From assembly GCA_023387085.1 (NCBI GenBank), contig JAEWIL010000028.1, forward strand, positions 1-22,818: DNA of 22,818 bases, given 5' to 3'. A program made the translations under genes and the position numbers. Under the pieces are notes generated by a model that saw nothing but the letters and a program-made list of their open reading frames with translations, was not told where the DNA came from and searched no databases. Shown piece after piece: positions 22,735 through 22,818 of this stretch. Source of the DNA: Pseudomonadota bacterium (GTDB lineage Bacteria > Pseudomonadota > Alphaproteobacteria > Sphingomonadales > Sphingomonadaceae). Position 1 is the first letter of the stretch, and each line of letters starts with the position of its first letter.

Positions 22735-22818
22735 GCGCATAATTGGTGGCGATAGTCTGCCCGGAACGACGTCTTTCCGATCAACCGCGGGCGCGGAGAC
22801 AACTTCGCTGGTCTATTC

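Noticed and set aside
1..22818. CRISPR arrays, tRNA or rRNA genes
   Set aside because: I saw no regularly spaced repeats and no cloverleaf or rRNA-like sequence on either strand by eye. A dedicated tRNA search was not possible.

Overview
The window looks like chromosomal DNA of a high-GC alphaproteobacterium, most likely a sphingomonad (Sphingopyxis, Novosphingobium or Sphingobium type). The reasons are two TonB-dependent receptors next to catabolic genes, the codon use and the protein flavour. No genus can be fixed from sequence alone.

Layout. Positions 1-1034 (minus) hold the 5' part of a type-II NADH-dehydrogenase-like flavoprotein. Positions 1035-1804 hold no gene I can support. Positions 1805-13023 form one catabolic gene cluster. 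It has a minus-strand block of FAH-family hydrolase, zinc alcohol dehydrogenase, VOC protein and MFS carrier (5573 down to 1805), and a second minus-strand block of SDR, enone-reductase-type MDR and SDR (8161 down to 5629). On the plus strand are a small lipocalin-like protein, a TonB-dependent receptor, an EstB/class-C-like serine hydrolase and a TetR regulator (8207-13023). Three copies of one 21-bp palindrome (TACGATAC-N5-GTATCGTA) lie at the three transcription entry points of this cluster, so the TetR protein at 12415 is probably its single repressor. The enzyme set suggests uptake of a hydrophobic ester or lactone, hydrolysis, alcohol oxidation, enone reduction and hydrolytic C-C cleavage of a diketone. 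The substrate is unknown.

Positions about 13024-15230 are an IS91-type element with a transposase that looks intact and a companion tyrosine recombinase that has lost its catalytic C-terminal half through an internal deletion. Its right end cuts off the 3' end of an SDR gene. The missing part of that gene is not on the other side of the element, so the element marks a rearrangement joint between two clusters.

Positions 15231-19018 (all minus) are a second regulon: TetR repressor, quinone-oxidoreductase-type MDR, Tat-exported epoxide-hydrolase-like alpha/beta hydrolase, cytochrome P460 and the truncated SDR. A different 22-bp palindrome occurs three times, upstream of the TetR gene, the MDR operon and the SDR. 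This is a clear autoregulated TetR circuit, possibly responding to an electrophile or aromatic compound.

Positions 19019-19599 are gene-poor. Positions 19600-22680 (plus) encode a large TonB-dependent receptor closed by a textbook intrinsic terminator at 22701-22734.
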